A DNA stretch of 64,000 nucleotides from an uncultured Thiohalocapsa sp. (GTDB lineage Bacteria; Pseudomonadota; Gammaproteobacteria; Chromatiales; Chromatiaceae). Shown here piece by piece: positions 40,704-50,060 of the stretch. The DNA is taken from assembly GCF_913063425.1 (NCBI RefSeq), contig NZ_CAJXYK010000019.1, positions 30,448 to 94,447 of the forward strand. Direction: 5' to 3'. Under the pieces are notes generated by a model. It was not told the DNA's origin. It did no database searches and was given only the letters and a program-made list of their open reading frames with translations. The first letter of the stretch is position 1. The number at the start of each line of letters is the position of its first letter. Both the position numbers and the translations under genes were made by a program.

Positions 40704-41420
40704 TTGATCGAATTCGAGCACGTCAGCAAGCGCTACCCCGAGCGGGGCGATGCGCTCAAGGACCTGAGCTTCCGGCTGGACGCGGGTGAGATGGCCTTTC
40801 TCACCGGCCACTCCGGCGCCGGCAAGAGCACGCTGCTGAAGCTCATCGGCCTGCTGGAGCGCCCGAGCCGCGGCAGCGTGCGGGTGGGCGGCGATGACCT
40901 GGCGCGCCTGCCGCGGCGGCGCATCCCGGCCCACCGCCGGCGCATCGGCATGGTGTTCCAGGATCACCGCCTGCTCGCCGAGCGCAGCGTATTCGACAAC
41001 GTGGCCCTGCCCCTGGTGAGCGCCGGTATGCACCGCCAGGAGATCGGCAAGCGGGTGCGCGCGGCGCTCGATCAGGTGGGACTGCTCAAGCTCGAGCGCG
41101 CGCTGCCGCTGACCCTCTCCAGCGGCGAGCAGCAGCGCGTCGGCATCGCCCGCGCCGTGGTGGGCCGCCCGGAGGTGATCCTCGCCGACGAGCCCACCGG
41201 CAACCTGGACCCGGATCTGTCCCGAGAGATCTTCCGGCTCTTCGAGCGCTTCGTGGAGGTGGGCGTGAGCCTGCTCATCGCCACCCATGACCTGGACCTG
41301 ATCCAGTCCCTGGGCCACCGCACCCTGGTGCTCAAGCAGGGCCGGCTGGTGGCCGATGCCATTCCGCGCCCGCCGACCCCGGAGCCCGAGCCGGAGCCCG
41401 AGCCGGAGCCCGCACCATGA
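40704..41420 (+). CDS. ftsE: Cell division ATP-binding protein FtsE
   Basis: A 238-residue ABC ATPase with Walker A GHSGAGKST, signature LSSGEQQRVGIARA and Walker B VILADEPTGNLDPD. With FtsX it controls amidase-driven septal peptidoglycan splitting. The start is uncertain: TTG at 40704 yields MIEFEHVSKRYPERG, matching the family start closely; TTG at 40674 is also open. The last 15 residues are a Glu-Pro repeat encoded by GAGCCC/GAGCCG hexamers (about 41383-41412), absent from most homologues. Confidence 0.93.
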   Translation: MIEFEHVSKRYPERGDALKDLSFRLDAGEMAFLTGHSGAGKSTLLKLIGLLERPSRGSVRVGGDDLARLPRRRIPAHRRRIGMVFQDHRLLAERSVFDNVALPLVSAGMHRQEIGKRVRAALDQVGLLKLERALPLTLSSGEQQRVGIARAVVGRPEVILADEPTGNLDPDLSREIFRLFERFVEVGVSLLIATHDLDLIQSLGHRTLVLKQGRLVADAIPRPPTPEPEPEPEPEPAP

Positions 41421-41442
41421 TCCGGCCGACGCGACGGCGGCC

Positions 41443-42390
41443 ATGAGCGCGCGCCGGCCCCGCTGGCTGCGTCGCCTCGGCACCTGGGTCGGAGATCACC
41501 GCCGCGCGGCGACAGACACCCTGGACCGACTCATTCGCGCGCCCCTGGCGACGCTGATGACCGTCGCGGCCATCGCCATCGCCCTGGCACTGCCGGCGAC
41601 CCTGCTGGCGATCACCGACAACCTGGAGCGCCTCGCCGGGGACTGGCGCCGCGGGGCAGCGCTGTCGCTGTTCCTGGCGCCGGGGCTCGACGAGGCCGCC
41701 GGCGGGCGCCTGGCGGCGGCGCTGCGCACGCGCATCGACATCGGGCGGGTGGACCTGGTCTCCCGTGCCGCCGGGCTCGCGGAGCTGCGCGAGTACAGCG
41801 GCCTGGGCGGCGCCCTGGACCAGCTGCCGGACAACCCGCTGCCCGTGGTGCTCGCCGTCTACCCCGCCCCTGACCTGACGGCCGAGGCCGACGTGGACGC
41901 ACTGCTCACCGGTCTCGCGGCCCTGCCCGGCGTGGACTTCGCCCAGGCCGACGCCCAGTGGGTCAAGCGCCTCCAGGCCATTCTGTCACTGCTGCGCGAA
42001 GGCACCTGGCTGCTCGGCGGCATGCTCGCCCTGGGGGTCGTGCTGGTGGTTGGAAACACCATTCGACTGGAGATCGAGAACCGGCGCGACGAGATCCTGG
42101 TCATGGACCTGGTGGGGGCCACGGGCGCCTTCATCCGCCGCCCCTTCCTCTACGCCGGCGCCTGGTACGGCCTCCTCGGCGGCATCCTGGCCTGGGCGCT
42201 GGTGGACACGGCCGTTTGGCTGCTGCAGCGGCCCGTGGACCGCGTTGCCGCCCTCTATGAAGCGCAACTGCGGCTCATCGGCCTCGACCTGCACCAGTCC
42301 GTGGCCCTGCTCGGCCTCGGCACCCTGCTCGGCATGGTCGGCAGCCGCATCGCCGTGGGCCGGCACCTCAAGCGGCTCCGGCCGGTGTGA
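41443..42390 (+). CDS. ftsX: Cell division protein FtsX
   Basis: A 315-residue protein with four membrane segments: one near residues 25-50 (APLATLMTVAAIAIALALPATLLA), then a periplasmic domain, then three in the C-terminal half (LLGGMLALGVVLVVGNTIRLE and following). NTIRLEIENRRDEI is the family signature at the cytoplasmic loop. ATG 41443 (MSARRPRWLRRLG) begins 22 bases after ftsE. No rpoH follows, although that is the common order. Confidence 0.95.
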   Translation: MSARRPRWLRRLGTWVGDHRRAATDTLDRLIRAPLATLMTVAAIAIALALPATLLAITDNLERLAGDWRRGAALSLFLAPGLDEAAGGRLAAALRTRIDIGRVDLVSRAAGLAELREYSGLGGALDQLPDNPLPVVLAVYPAPDLTAEADVDALLTGLAALPGVDFAQADAQWVKRLQAILSLLREGTWLLGGMLALGVVLVVGNTIRLEIENRRDEILVMDLVGATGAFIRRPFLYAGAWYGLLGGILAWALVDTAVWLLQRPVDRVAALYEAQLRLIGLDLHQSVALLGLGTLLGMVGSRIAVGRHLKRLRPV

Positions 42391-42414
42391 GGCGGCATCG
42401 CCCTCAAGCCCTGC

Positions 42415-43110
42415 TCAAAACCGCCGGCAGCACCCGGGCAGCATCGGCAACCAAACCGAGCCGCAGCCCCGGCCCATGGGCGCAGGCAAGGCGCTCATGC
42501 GCTGCGGCGTGGACGGCAGCACAGCGGGCCGACCCATCGGCGCCGGCCCTGTGCATGGAGCGGGCGCCGGCTGCGGGGCGCAGGCGCTGCCGGCGCGCGT
42601 CTGGAATCGACGCGCATGGTGGCTCAGCCAGCGCACCAGCGCTGCATCGGCCGGCGCGGCGACGGCCAGCACCGGCGTGCGCCCAGCTACGACCTGCGCA
42701 GGTGCGGCGGCCACCAGCGCGCGGGGAATGACGCTGACCCTGCCCCAGCGCGGCAGCGTGGCATAGTCGATGAATGCGGCCGGCGTCTCCAGCCAGACAT
42801 GGGGCGCAATGGCGTGTGCAGCGTCACTGCCCGGGCGATACACCACCCGCCCCACCCGAAGCCGCGCCGGGATGCCGTGCTCCGCCAGCAGCGCCTGCCC
42901 CGCAAGGGCGTAGTAGAGACAGGCGCGCTTCATGGGCCAGTGCTGCGGGCGTGTCAACGCCACCTGGTCTTCGACGGCCGGCGCCAGGCTGACCACCAGG
43001 GACGCCGCGGGTACCTCGCTCGCCCGCACCGCGGCCAGGCTTGCCAACGCCCAGATCAGCGCCCAGAGCAGCAACGCTGCCACCATGACCTTGCGCCACT
43101 GCTGCCCCAT
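42415..43110 (-). CDS. Exported transglutaminase-like (papain-fold) protein, unassigned
   Basis: A 231-residue protein, not assigned to a named family with certainty. An N-terminal membrane anchor or signal (about residues 9-30) is followed by a compact region with a candidate Cys-His-Asp triad: C64 in KRACLYYALAGQALL, H104 in PHVWLETPAAF and D115 in FIDYATLP. This order and spacing match transglutaminase-like and lasso-peptide B2-like folds. The last 60 residues are low-complexity. It faces ftsX tail to tail, 24 bases apart. No substrate or partner is visible. Confidence 0.6.
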   Translation of the reverse strand: MGQQWRKVMVAALLLWALIWALASLAAVRASEVPAASLVVSLAPAVEDQVALTRPQHWPMKRACLYYALAGQALLAEHGIPARLRVGRVVYRPGSDAAHAIAPHVWLETPAAFIDYATLPRWGRVSVIPRALVAAAPAQVVAGRTPVLAVAAPADAALVRWLSHHARRFQTRAGSACAPQPAPAPCTGPAPMGRPAVLPSTPQRMSALPAPMGRGCGSVWLPMLPGCCRRF

Positions 43111-43232
43111 GTTGGCCTGACCGATACGACGCCATCGCTGTGGGAGCGGAGCCCAGGGCGGATGGCAAACACCTGTGCCCGGTCTTCAGTGTAGCGCCCC
43201 GCAGCGTGGCGGAGTCTTCAGTCGGCCGAAAC

Positions 43233-43259
43233 ACAAAACCCCGGCAGGGTTGCCGGGGT
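43233..43259 (-). terminator. Rho-independent terminator after apbC
   Basis: On the minus strand ACCCCGGCA, loop ACCC and TGCCGGGGT are followed by TTTGTGTTT. The 9-bp stem starts about 74 bases beyond the apbC stop. Confidence 0.8.
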
Positions 43260-43332
43260 CTTGGCCGCGCCGGCCCAGGCTGGGCGCGCGTCACTGCAAA
43301 CGCGTGGCCGGCGTGGGCGACGGCAACCGCGA

Positions 43333-44424
43333 TCAGTTGTTCTGGATGACGATGCGCGGGAACTTGGCGGCGTAGTCCTTGGCCTGGAGGGAGAGCTTGG
43401 CCGCGGTCTTGCGGGCGATCTCGCGATACATCTGGGAGATGCGGCCCTCGGGGTCGGCGACGACGCTCGGCTTGCCGGAGTCGGTCTCCTCGCGGATGTG
43501 GATGTCGAGCGGCAGCGAGCCCAGGAGCTGGATGCCGTACTGCTCGGCCATGGACGCACCGCCGCCCTCGCCGAAGATGTGCTCCTCGTGGCCGCACTTG
43601 GAGCAGATGTGGATGCTCATGTTCTCCACCACACCGAGCACCGGCACCTCCACCTTCTGGAACATCTTGAGGCCCTTGCGGGCGTCCAGCAGGGCGATGT
43701 CCTGGGGGGTGGTGACGATGACCGCGCCGGACACGGGCACCTTCTGCGCCAGCGTCAGCTGGGTGTCGCCGGTGCCGGGCGGCAGGTCGATGACCAGATA
43801 GTCGAGATCGGACCAGTTGGTGTCGTTCAGCAGCTGCTCCAGGGCCTGGGTGACCATGGGGCCGCGCCAGATCATCGGCGTCTCCTCCTCGATGAGGAAG
43901 CCGATGGACATGGTCTGGAGGTCGTAGCTGGTCATGGGCTCCAGGCTGTTGCCGTCCTTGGACTCGGGCTTGCCCGAGACGCCCAGCATGCGCGGCTGCG
44001 AGGGGCCGTAGATGTCCGCGTCCAGGATGCCGACCTTGGCGCCCTCGGCAGCGAGGGCGAGTGCCAGGTTCACCGCCGTGGTGGACTTACCGACACCGCC
44101 CTTGCCGGAGGCCACTGCGATGATGTTCTTGATGTTGTCGATGGGCTTCAGGGACTTCTGCACGGAGTGGGAGCGGATCTCCCAGTCCACGTCCACCTGC
44201 GCTGCGGAGACGCCGTCGATGCCCTCCACCGCCTCCTTCACGGCCGCAGCGACGGCGTCGGCGGCGCCCTTGGCCGGGAAGCCCAGGGTGACCTTGACCT
44301 TGACCTGGTCGCCTTCGATGTCGATGGACTTGATGGACTTGGTGCTGACGAGGTCGCGGCCGAGGTGCGGCTCGATGTAGCCTTTGAGGGCGGCCTCGAC
44401 GGTCTCGTTGGTGGGTGCGGACAT
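43333..44424 (-). CDS. apbC: Fe-S cluster carrier ATPase ApbC/Mrp
   Basis: A 363-residue protein. An N-terminal MIP18-like domain (about residues 5-85) precedes the deviant Walker A GKGGVGKSTTAVNLA; NMSIHICSKCGHEEHIFGEG holds the CxxC that binds a bridging cluster. The protein transfers [4Fe-4S] clusters to apoenzymes. ATG 44424 has GGAG 6 bases upstream. It stands alone with a terminator downstream. Confidence 0.96.
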   Translation of the reverse strand: MSAPTNETVEAALKGYIEPHLGRDLVSTKSIKSIDIEGDQVKVKVTLGFPAKGAADAVAAAVKEAVEGIDGVSAAQVDVDWEIRSHSVQKSLKPIDNIKNIIAVASGKGGVGKSTTAVNLALALAAEGAKVGILDADIYGPSQPRMLGVSGKPESKDGNSLEPMTSYDLQTMSIGFLIEEETPMIWRGPMVTQALEQLLNDTNWSDLDYLVIDLPPGTGDTQLTLAQKVPVSGAVIVTTPQDIALLDARKGLKMFQKVEVPVLGVVENMSIHICSKCGHEEHIFGEGGGASMAEQYGIQLLGSLPLDIHIREETDSGKPSVVADPEGRISQMYREIARKTAAKLSLQAKDYAAKFPRIVIQNN

Positions 44425-44794
44425 GGTTAACTCCGTTGTCTGGGTGGCCGCGCGGCTCAGCGCTCGGCCTTGATCTCTGTGTCTGCGGCGCGCGGCGCCG
44501 TCGCTGCGGCGCTGGGCGATGTCGCGGGTGCGCCGTCGGTGCCCGCTCAACTGGTATCAGTGGTTGCTAATTCAAGGCGTCGGCCGGCGCGCCCGGTGCC
44601 TGGGGCCGATGGCTTCTGCACTGGGCGTCTGCGAATGCAGCGTTGCCGGGTCACTAGGCCGCCAACGCCTCCCCGAGATTGCCCGGCCTGTTGCATAATG
44701 AAGGGCTTGGTCGGTCCCGCTTGCACGCCGGCTTTCGCCATGCCGCCGCACGCGCCGAGCCACTGCCGTATCCCGCCACCACTGCGCAGTCATC
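44425..44794. other. Intergenic region between apbC and the TAXI gene
   Basis: About 370 bases, divergent, so promoters for both sides should be here. A less GC-rich island (44550-44576, CTGGTATCAGTGGTTGCTAAT) lies nearer apbC, and GCATAATGAAG (44693-44703) resembles a -10 about 90 bases before the TAXI gene, but no good -35 partner was found for either. No gene is seen. Confidence 0.4.
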
Positions 44795-46180
44795 ATGCCC
44801 ACCCGTGCTGCCGCCAAGCCGCCCCGAGACGGGCAACCGCCTTTGACCTCGGCAGAGCGCCCGCCGCGGCGCCGTCGTGGCGGCCGGCTGGAGACTGCCG
44901 GGCTCTTCGGCGGCAGCGCCCTGCTGGTGGTTCTGGCCTTCTGGCTCGCCGGGCAGTTCGTGCAGCCGGCGCCGCCGCACACCATCACCATGGCGGCGGG
45001 CCAGCCGGAAGGCGCCTACATGCGCTATGCGGAGCGCTACCGCGACGCCCTCGCCGCCTACGACATCACCCTGGAGATCGAGGCAACCCAGGGCAGTGTG
45101 GACAACCTCGGGCGGCTTCTGCGCGAGGCGGACCCGGTGGACCTCGCGCTGGTGCAGGGCGGTGTCGCCCGGCCCAGGCAGCGCGAGCAGCTGAGCGGCC
45201 TCGGCAGCATGTTCTACGAGCCCCTGTGGCTGGTAGTGCCGGCCGCGGCGCCGACCCGCGCGCTGAACGAGCTGGACGGCCTGCGCATCGCCGTCGGTGG
45301 CGAGGGCAGCGGCACCCGAGCGCTGGTGCAGCAACTGCTGGCGCTGAACGGCATCGACGCGGATACCGCGACCCTGGTGAGTCAGTCGGCGGAGGACTCG
45401 GACCGGGACCTCATCGCCGGCGAGCTGGATCTGCTATTCAACGTCGCTTCGCCGGATTCCCCAATGCTCCAGCAGCTGCTCGACAACCCGGCGGTGCGGC
45501 TCCAGACCCTGCCGCGGGCCGCGGCCTATGCGCGCATCAACCGGGCGCTGACCCGGCTTGAGCTGCCGCGCGGTGCGCTGAATCCGGCAGAAGACATCCC
45601 GCCGCTGCCGCTCGCCCTGGTGGCACCGACCGCCAATCTGGTGGCCCGCCCGGACATTCACCCGGCGCTGGTGGACCTGCTCATCCAGGCCGCAAAGCAG
45701 GTCCACGGCGACGGCTCGCTGCTGGCGGCGCCCGGCAGCTTCCCGACGCCGCAGCACTCGGACTTCCCGCTCAGCGCGGATGCCGAGCGCCACTACGCGC
45801 ACGGGCCGCCCTTCCTGCAGCGCTATCTGCCGTTCTGGGCGGCCACCTGGATCGACCGCACCAAGGTGATGCTGCTGCCGCTGGTGGCGCTGCTGTTGCC
45901 GCTCATCAAGATCCTGCCGCCGGTGTATGCCTGGCGGGTGCGTCGGCGCATCCTGCGCTGGTACGTGCAGCTGCGCCGCATCGACCTGGAGATCGAGACC
46001 CGGGACATCGCCCCCGACGAGGCCCCGGCGCTGCGCGAGCGCCTGGCGCAGATCGAAGCCGAGGCGGCGCAGATCGATGTGCCGCTCGGCTACACCGATC
46101 AACTGTACAATCTGCGCCTGCACATCCGTCTGCTGGAAGAGAAGCTGGAAAGCGTCGGCAGCGACGCACCGACGCAATGA
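44795..46180 (+). CDS. TAXI-type solute-binding protein with two membrane segments
   Basis: A 461-residue protein. A basic cytoplasmic N-terminus, a transmembrane segment at about residues 36-55, then a TAXI/TRAP-type binding domain (about 60-350: [51 protein letters not shown]). A second membrane segment follows (about 350-375, [21 protein letters not shown]), then a charged C-terminal helical region (about 380-461). No TRAP membrane subunits lie nearby, so it may sense rather than transport. It overlaps the BMC-like gene by ATGA, so the two are expressed together. Confidence 0.85.
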   Translation: MPTRAAAKPPRDGQPPLTSAERPPRRRRGGRLETAGLFGGSALLVVLAFWLAGQFVQPAPPHTITMAAGQPEGAYMRYAERYRDALAAYDITLEIEATQGSVDNLGRLLREADPVDLALVQGGVARPRQREQLSGLGSMFYEPLWLVVPAAAPTRALNELDGLRIAVGGEGSGTRALVQQLLALNGIDADTATLVSQSAEDSDRDLIAGELDLLFNVASPDSPMLQQLLDNPAVRLQTLPRAAAYARINRALTRLELPRGALNPAEDIPPLPLALVAPTANLVARPDIHPALVDLLIQAAKQVHGDGSLLAAPGSFPTPQHSDFPLSADAERHYAHGPPFLQRYLPFWAATWIDRTKVMLLPLVALLLPLIKILPPVYAWRVRRRILRWYVQLRRIDLEIETRDIAPDEAPALRERLAQIEAEAAQIDVPLGYTDQLYNLRLHIRLLEEKLESVGSDAPTQ

Positions 46181-46818
46181 TCAAGCTCCGGACCTACATC
46201 TACATCGACTCCCTGCAGCCCCAGCTGGCCGAATACATGGCCACGGTGTCGCAGGGCTTCCTGCCCATCCCCGGTGATGCGTGCCTCTGGGTGGAAGTCT
46301 CTCCCGGCATGGCCATCCACCGGCTCACGGACATCGCACTCAAGGCCACCCGCGTGCACCTGGCCCAGCAGGTGGTGGAGCGTGCCTTCGGCTCCATGGT
46401 CATCCATCAGCGCGACCAGAGCGATGTGCTGGAAGCAGGCCGCATCCTGCTTGAGAACCTGGGTGCCGAGCAGGACGACCGGCAGAAATGCCGGGTGGCG
46501 TGGAAGGAGATCATCCGCGCCATGACGCCGGATCACACCGTGCTCATCAACCGCCAGAACCGGCGCGGCTCCATGATCCTGCCGGGCCAGAGCATGTTCA
46601 TCCTGGAGACAGAGCCGGCCGGCTACATCGTCTATGCCGCCAATCAGGCGGAGAAGGCGGCCAACATCACCATCATCGACGTCCGCGCCGTCGGCGCCTT
46701 CGGGCGGCTGACGCTGTCGGGCACCGAAGCCGACGTGGACGAGGCCGGCGCCGCGGCCGTGGCGGCGGTGGAGAGCCTCTCCGGGCAGGAGCGGCCCGTC
46801 ATCGCCCACGGCCATTGA
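46177..46818 (+). CDS. BMC (bacterial microcompartment shell)-like protein with two tandem domains
   Basis: A 213-residue protein with no other microcompartment gene in the window. Two BMC-like halves can be traced. The first (about residues 35-95) has [21 protein letters not shown] then [12 protein letters not shown]. The second (about 139-201) has [28 protein letters not shown] then [21 protein letters not shown], which follow the BMC pattern of ETxG, a KAA-x-V/I helix and a closing helix. The double fold would suit a trimeric pseudo-hexamer. The role without a compartment is unknown; coexpression with the TAXI protein is clear from the ATGA overlap. Confidence 0.7.
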   Translation: MIKLRTYIYIDSLQPQLAEYMATVSQGFLPIPGDACLWVEVSPGMAIHRLTDIALKATRVHLAQQVVERAFGSMVIHQRDQSDVLEAGRILLENLGAEQDDRQKCRVAWKEIIRAMTPDHTVLINRQNRRGSMILPGQSMFILETEPAGYIVYAANQAEKAANITIIDVRAVGAFGRLTLSGTEADVDEAGAAAVAAVESLSGQERPVIAHGH

Positions 46819-46910
46819 GCACGGCAGGGGGCTGCGCTTCGCTCACCTGCTGCCCAGCGCATGCCCACAGCGCATACCTGGCGGCGCGCGGTGGGCAGGG
46901 GCGGCGTCGC

Positions 46911-47861
46911 TCAGCAGGCCTCGCAGAGCTCGATCTCGGCGGCAACGGGCCTGTCGGCGGTCTGCGCCCATTCCATCATGGAGCCGTCGTAGAGCCGGGC
47001 CTCTTCGTTGCCCAGCACGGCATAGGCGGCGAACCAGCTGAGCGCCGCCCGGTTGCCGCTGTGGCAGAAATGCACCTGCGCCTTGCCGGGGTCGATGCCC
47101 CGGGCCTCGAACAGCTGCGTGAGCGCGCCGGCGCTGCGCAGCCGGGCGCCACCGTCCGCCGCCACCCAGTCATAGGGCAGGTGCTTGGCGCCGGGGATGG
47201 TGCCGGGGCGCTCGTCGCGGTCGCCGGTGTAGATGCCGACGTACTCGCCCTCGCTGCGGGCGTCCACCAGCTGCACGCCCTCGGCACGCGCGGCGGCCAC
47301 GGCTTCGGCATCCGGCACCAGCTCAAGCCGCGGCTCGGCGGTGAAGCTCGCAGCCGGGCGCTGCGACGGCCCACGGGCGAGGCGCCCGCCGGCATCGGCG
47401 TAGGCCACCAGACCGCCGTCCAGCACACTCACGGCGTCGTGCCCCAGCACCTTGAAGGTCCAGAACACCCGTGCCGCTGCAGCCATGTCGCCGGCGCCGC
47501 GGCCGGTGGCGGTGATGACCACGTGATCGTCGTTGCCGATGCCGGCCTCCCCCAGCATCGCCTCCAGCTCGGCGATGTCGGGCAGCATGGACTCCAGCAG
47601 CGCCGGGTCCTTATTATCCTTGGGGGCGTTGGTGCGCCACTTGTCGTAGGGCAGGCTCGCGGCGCCCGGTGCGTGGAAGCGCTGGAAGGCCTTGGGCTCC
47701 TGGAGGTCCACCACCACCACCTCGTCGAGATGCGCCTTGAGCCAGGCGGCGTCCACCAGGGCGGGCGCCGGCCCGGTGTCCGTTGCGTCGGCCGCCGGCT
47801 TGGCAACGGTTTGGGGTGCCGCGGCAACGACCACGGCGGCGAGCAGCAGGTGTTTCAGCAT
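46911..47861 (-). CDS. Exported tandem-rhodanese sulfurtransferase
   Basis: A 316-residue protein with a signal peptide (MLKHLLLAAVVVAAAPQTVA). Two rhodanese domains follow. The N-terminal one has ITATGRGAG where a Cys loop would be, so it is inactive; the C-terminal one has the active loop HFCHSGNRA (about residue 271). This is the usual inactive/active pattern of thiosulfate or mercaptopyruvate sulfurtransferases. GGAG is 6 bases from the ATG. Periplasmic sulfur transfer would fit a sulfur-oxidising lifestyle, but that is inference. Confidence 0.9.
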   Translation of the reverse strand: MLKHLLLAAVVVAAAPQTVAKPAADATDTGPAPALVDAAWLKAHLDEVVVVDLQEPKAFQRFHAPGAASLPYDKWRTNAPKDNKDPALLESMLPDIAELEAMLGEAGIGNDDHVVITATGRGAGDMAAAARVFWTFKVLGHDAVSVLDGGLVAYADAGGRLARGPSQRPAASFTAEPRLELVPDAEAVAAARAEGVQLVDARSEGEYVGIYTGDRDERPGTIPGAKHLPYDWVAADGGARLRSAGALTQLFEARGIDPGKAQVHFCHSGNRAALSWFAAYAVLGNEEARLYDGSMMEWAQTADRPVAAEIELCEAC

Positions 47862-48116
47862 GAGGGACTCCGGGCCGTGCGGCCGGTGAGGTTCGGATGC
47901 CGGCAAGTGGTGGCCGCAACCGCACCGATTCAACCGGGGCACGGGTTTTCCGGGGTGTTGTGCTGCAAGCACGCGCCATCTTGGCCCGCGCTGTCTTGAC
48001 CCGTGCTGGAGGCGCTTCGCTGGTCCGCCCGACTCCACCCTGGGTCGGCGCGGCCGGCTCGCCATGCTGACCGGGCCGGGTCGCCGGCGCCGACTGCGAT
48101 CAGCCAGGCGCCGGCG

Positions 48117-48380
48117 TCAGGCGTCGTCGTCGCCCTTGCCTGTGCCCCTGGGGCTGGCGCCAAGGCCGGCGGCGAAGAGCTGCTGCATCATGTCCATACC
48201 CTTGAGGCTGCTGGCCAGGTAGGGCTGGAAGAGCCGGAGCGGGTCATAGCCCTCCGCGCCCGCCTGCATGCGCTCGCGGATGTCGTCCAGCAGCTGCTGC
48301 TGGAAGGCCTCCACGTCCGGCAGGCCCATGAGCCTGCGCATTTCCACGGCGCTGATGTCGAGGTCGATGTGGATCTTCAT
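48117..48380 (-). CDS. Small conserved protein (DUF6489-like)
   Basis: An 87-residue acidic protein, MKIHIDLDISAVEMRRLMGL, with PDVEAFQQQLLDDIRERM and YDPLRLFQPYLASSLKGMDMMQQLF. It is helical, without membrane segments or cysteines, and resembles a family I recall as DUF6489, related in length and composition to small polyhydroxyalkanoate-associated or phasin-like proteins. Function unknown. It lies between the rhodanese gene and another small conserved gene on the same strand. Confidence 0.65.
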   Translation of the reverse strand: MKIHIDLDISAVEMRRLMGLPDVEAFQQQLLDDIRERMQAGAEGYDPLRLFQPYLASSLKGMDMMQQLFAAGLGASPRGTGKGDDDA

Positions 48381-48472
48381 GGCGGCGGTGGCGGCTCCCG
48401 GCGGGTGGCGACAGGTGGACGGGGACAGCAGCGCTGCGCTGCTGTTGACGGGTGGGCGGCGCAGGCCTGCAC

Positions 48473-48949
48473 TCAGTGGCGGCTCGCCCTCGGCGGCAGC
48501 TCCTGCGGCAGCGGCTCCTCCACGGCGAGGCCCCGGCGCACCCGGCGCCCCAGCAGCACACAGGCGCGCTCAAAGGTGCGCTCGGCCTCCTGCAAATGCC
48601 AGTTCCAGTCGAGCGGCGGTGCGTTGGTGCGCACGGAGAAGTGTCCCGTGGTGACCACACGGCCGATGCGCACCTCCACGGCCCAATCGTGCCAGACGGC
48701 ATCCGGCTCCGCCTCATCGGCAAACTCCTGCTCCACCAGCCGCACCGCGGCACCGCCTGTGTCGTCCATGACCACGAGCTCGGAGAGCAGCGCGGACTCA
48801 TCCACGCAGCTCTCCCAGCCGGTGTGCACGCCGGAGGCATTCTCCATCAGCGCATGCACCAGCAGGGCCGGCGTAATGCGCAGGCTGAGCGGCATGTCCC
48901 AGTCGGGGTCCGCGGTTTCGGAGAAGGCGGCGGGGGTGTTCTCGGTCAT
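48473..48949 (-). CDS. Hypothetical protein
   Basis: A 158-residue protein not recognised. It is acidic and Trp-rich (WDMP, GWESC, WHDW, LDWNWHL), with no signal or membrane segment. From MTENTPAAF the reading frame shows strong codon bias toward G/C in third positions, like its neighbours, which supports real coding. An in-frame codon upstream could extend it, but ATG 48949 marks where conservation-like composition begins. Its start faces a metallophosphatase gene on the plus strand. Confidence 0.6.
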   Translation of the reverse strand: MTENTPAAFSETADPDWDMPLSLRITPALLVHALMENASGVHTGWESCVDESALLSELVVMDDTGGAAVRLVEQEFADEAEPDAVWHDWAVEVRIGRVVTTGHFSVRTNAPPLDWNWHLQEAERTFERACVLLGRRVRRGLAVEEPLPQELPPRASRH

Positions 48950-49187
48950 CGGCAGGGTTGGATCGTGAGACTCGGGATGCGGCACGCGAGGCCTTAGCTT
49001 AAACTGCAATGGGTGGCGCTGTCGTGCACAGGCCGCCCCTGCCGGCCCACAAAGTCGTCCAGCCGCCGCTACCCGCCGACGCATCGTGGCGACCTGCGCG
49101 GGCGTTGCCATCGCCGTCTCCGCCACGCCTGCGCTCGGCCCCTCAGACCATCAGCCTCCGGCCATCAACCCATTGGGAGCAGTCGCA

Positions 49188-50024
49188 ATGAAGGTCGCCG
49201 TGTTCTCCGACGTGCAGGCGGTGCTGCCCGCACTCGACGCTGTCATCGAGCACATCGACGCCTGGCGCCCGGACCTGGTGGTGATGGCCGGCGACCTCGT
49301 GAACCGGGGTCCGGACAGCGCCGGCTGCCTCGCACGGTTCGACAGTCTGCGCCGCGAGCAGGGCTGGCTGCCCGTCAACGGCAACCACGAGGTCTGGGTG
49401 CTGCGCTGCGGGGCGCAGGCGCCGGCCTCCGACGGCGAGCGCGAGATCCGCCGCTTCACGGACTGGGCCTGGCAGCAGGTGGCCGACCAGGCGGAGGGTC
49501 TGCGCGGCTGGCCGGATCACCTGTGTCTGCACCCCCCCGGCGCGGACGCCTGGCTGCACGTGACGCACGGCACCATGGCGGGCAACCGCGACGGCATCAC
49601 CCCGGGCCGCAGCGATGAATCCCTGGTGGGCCGGCTGCCGGAGGGCGTCGCGCTGTTCGTCTCGGGTCACACCCATCGCACGCACCAGCGCCACACGCAG
49701 GGCATGGACGTGGTCAACGTCGGCTCCGCGGGCTCGCCCTTCGACGGTGACGTGCGCGGCAGCTACGGCCGCTTCACCTGGCGCGGCGGGCGCTGGCGCA
49801 CCGAGCTCGTACGCTTTCCCTACGACCGGGTGCGGGCAGCGCACGACTTCGAGGACTCCGGCTTTCTCGACCACGGCGGGCCGCTGGCGCGGCTCGTGTT
49901 CGAGGAATGGCGGCGCGCCGAGCTGCTCATGGGCGGCTGGCGGCAGCAGTTCGAGGCCGCCGTGCTGCGCGGCGAGCTGGAGCTGCAGGACTCCGTGGAC
50001 CGTTACCTGCGTGCGCAGCGCTGA
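49188..50024 (+). CDS. Calcineurin-like metallophosphoesterase
   Basis: A 278-residue protein with the five metallophosphatase blocks: FSDVQ (first D; the usual DxH has Gln here), GDLVNRGPDS, GNHE, HVTHG and GHTHRTHQ. This resembles the YfcE/serine-phosphatase-like branch. The D-x-Q in place of D-x-H is uncommon but known in some members. GGGAG lies 8 bases upstream of the ATG. Substrate cannot be named. Confidence 0.85.
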   Translation: MKVAVFSDVQAVLPALDAVIEHIDAWRPDLVVMAGDLVNRGPDSAGCLARFDSLRREQGWLPVNGNHEVWVLRCGAQAPASDGEREIRRFTDWAWQQVADQAEGLRGWPDHLCLHPPGADAWLHVTHGTMAGNRDGITPGRSDESLVGRLPEGVALFVSGHTHRTHQRHTQGMDVVNVGSAGSPFDGDVRGSYGRFTWRGGRWRTELVRFPYDRVRAAHDFEDSGFLDHGGPLARLVFEEWRRAELLMGGWRQQFEAAVLRGELELQDSVDRYLRAQR

Positions 50025-50060
50025 CGGTCGGGCGCGGCGCTGCGCACTGCGGTCAATGGG

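Noticed and set aside
46177..46818. A true bacterial microcompartment locus
   Set aside because: Only one BMC-like gene is present. No BMC-P pentamer gene, encapsulation peptide or cargo enzyme is seen in the neighbourhood.
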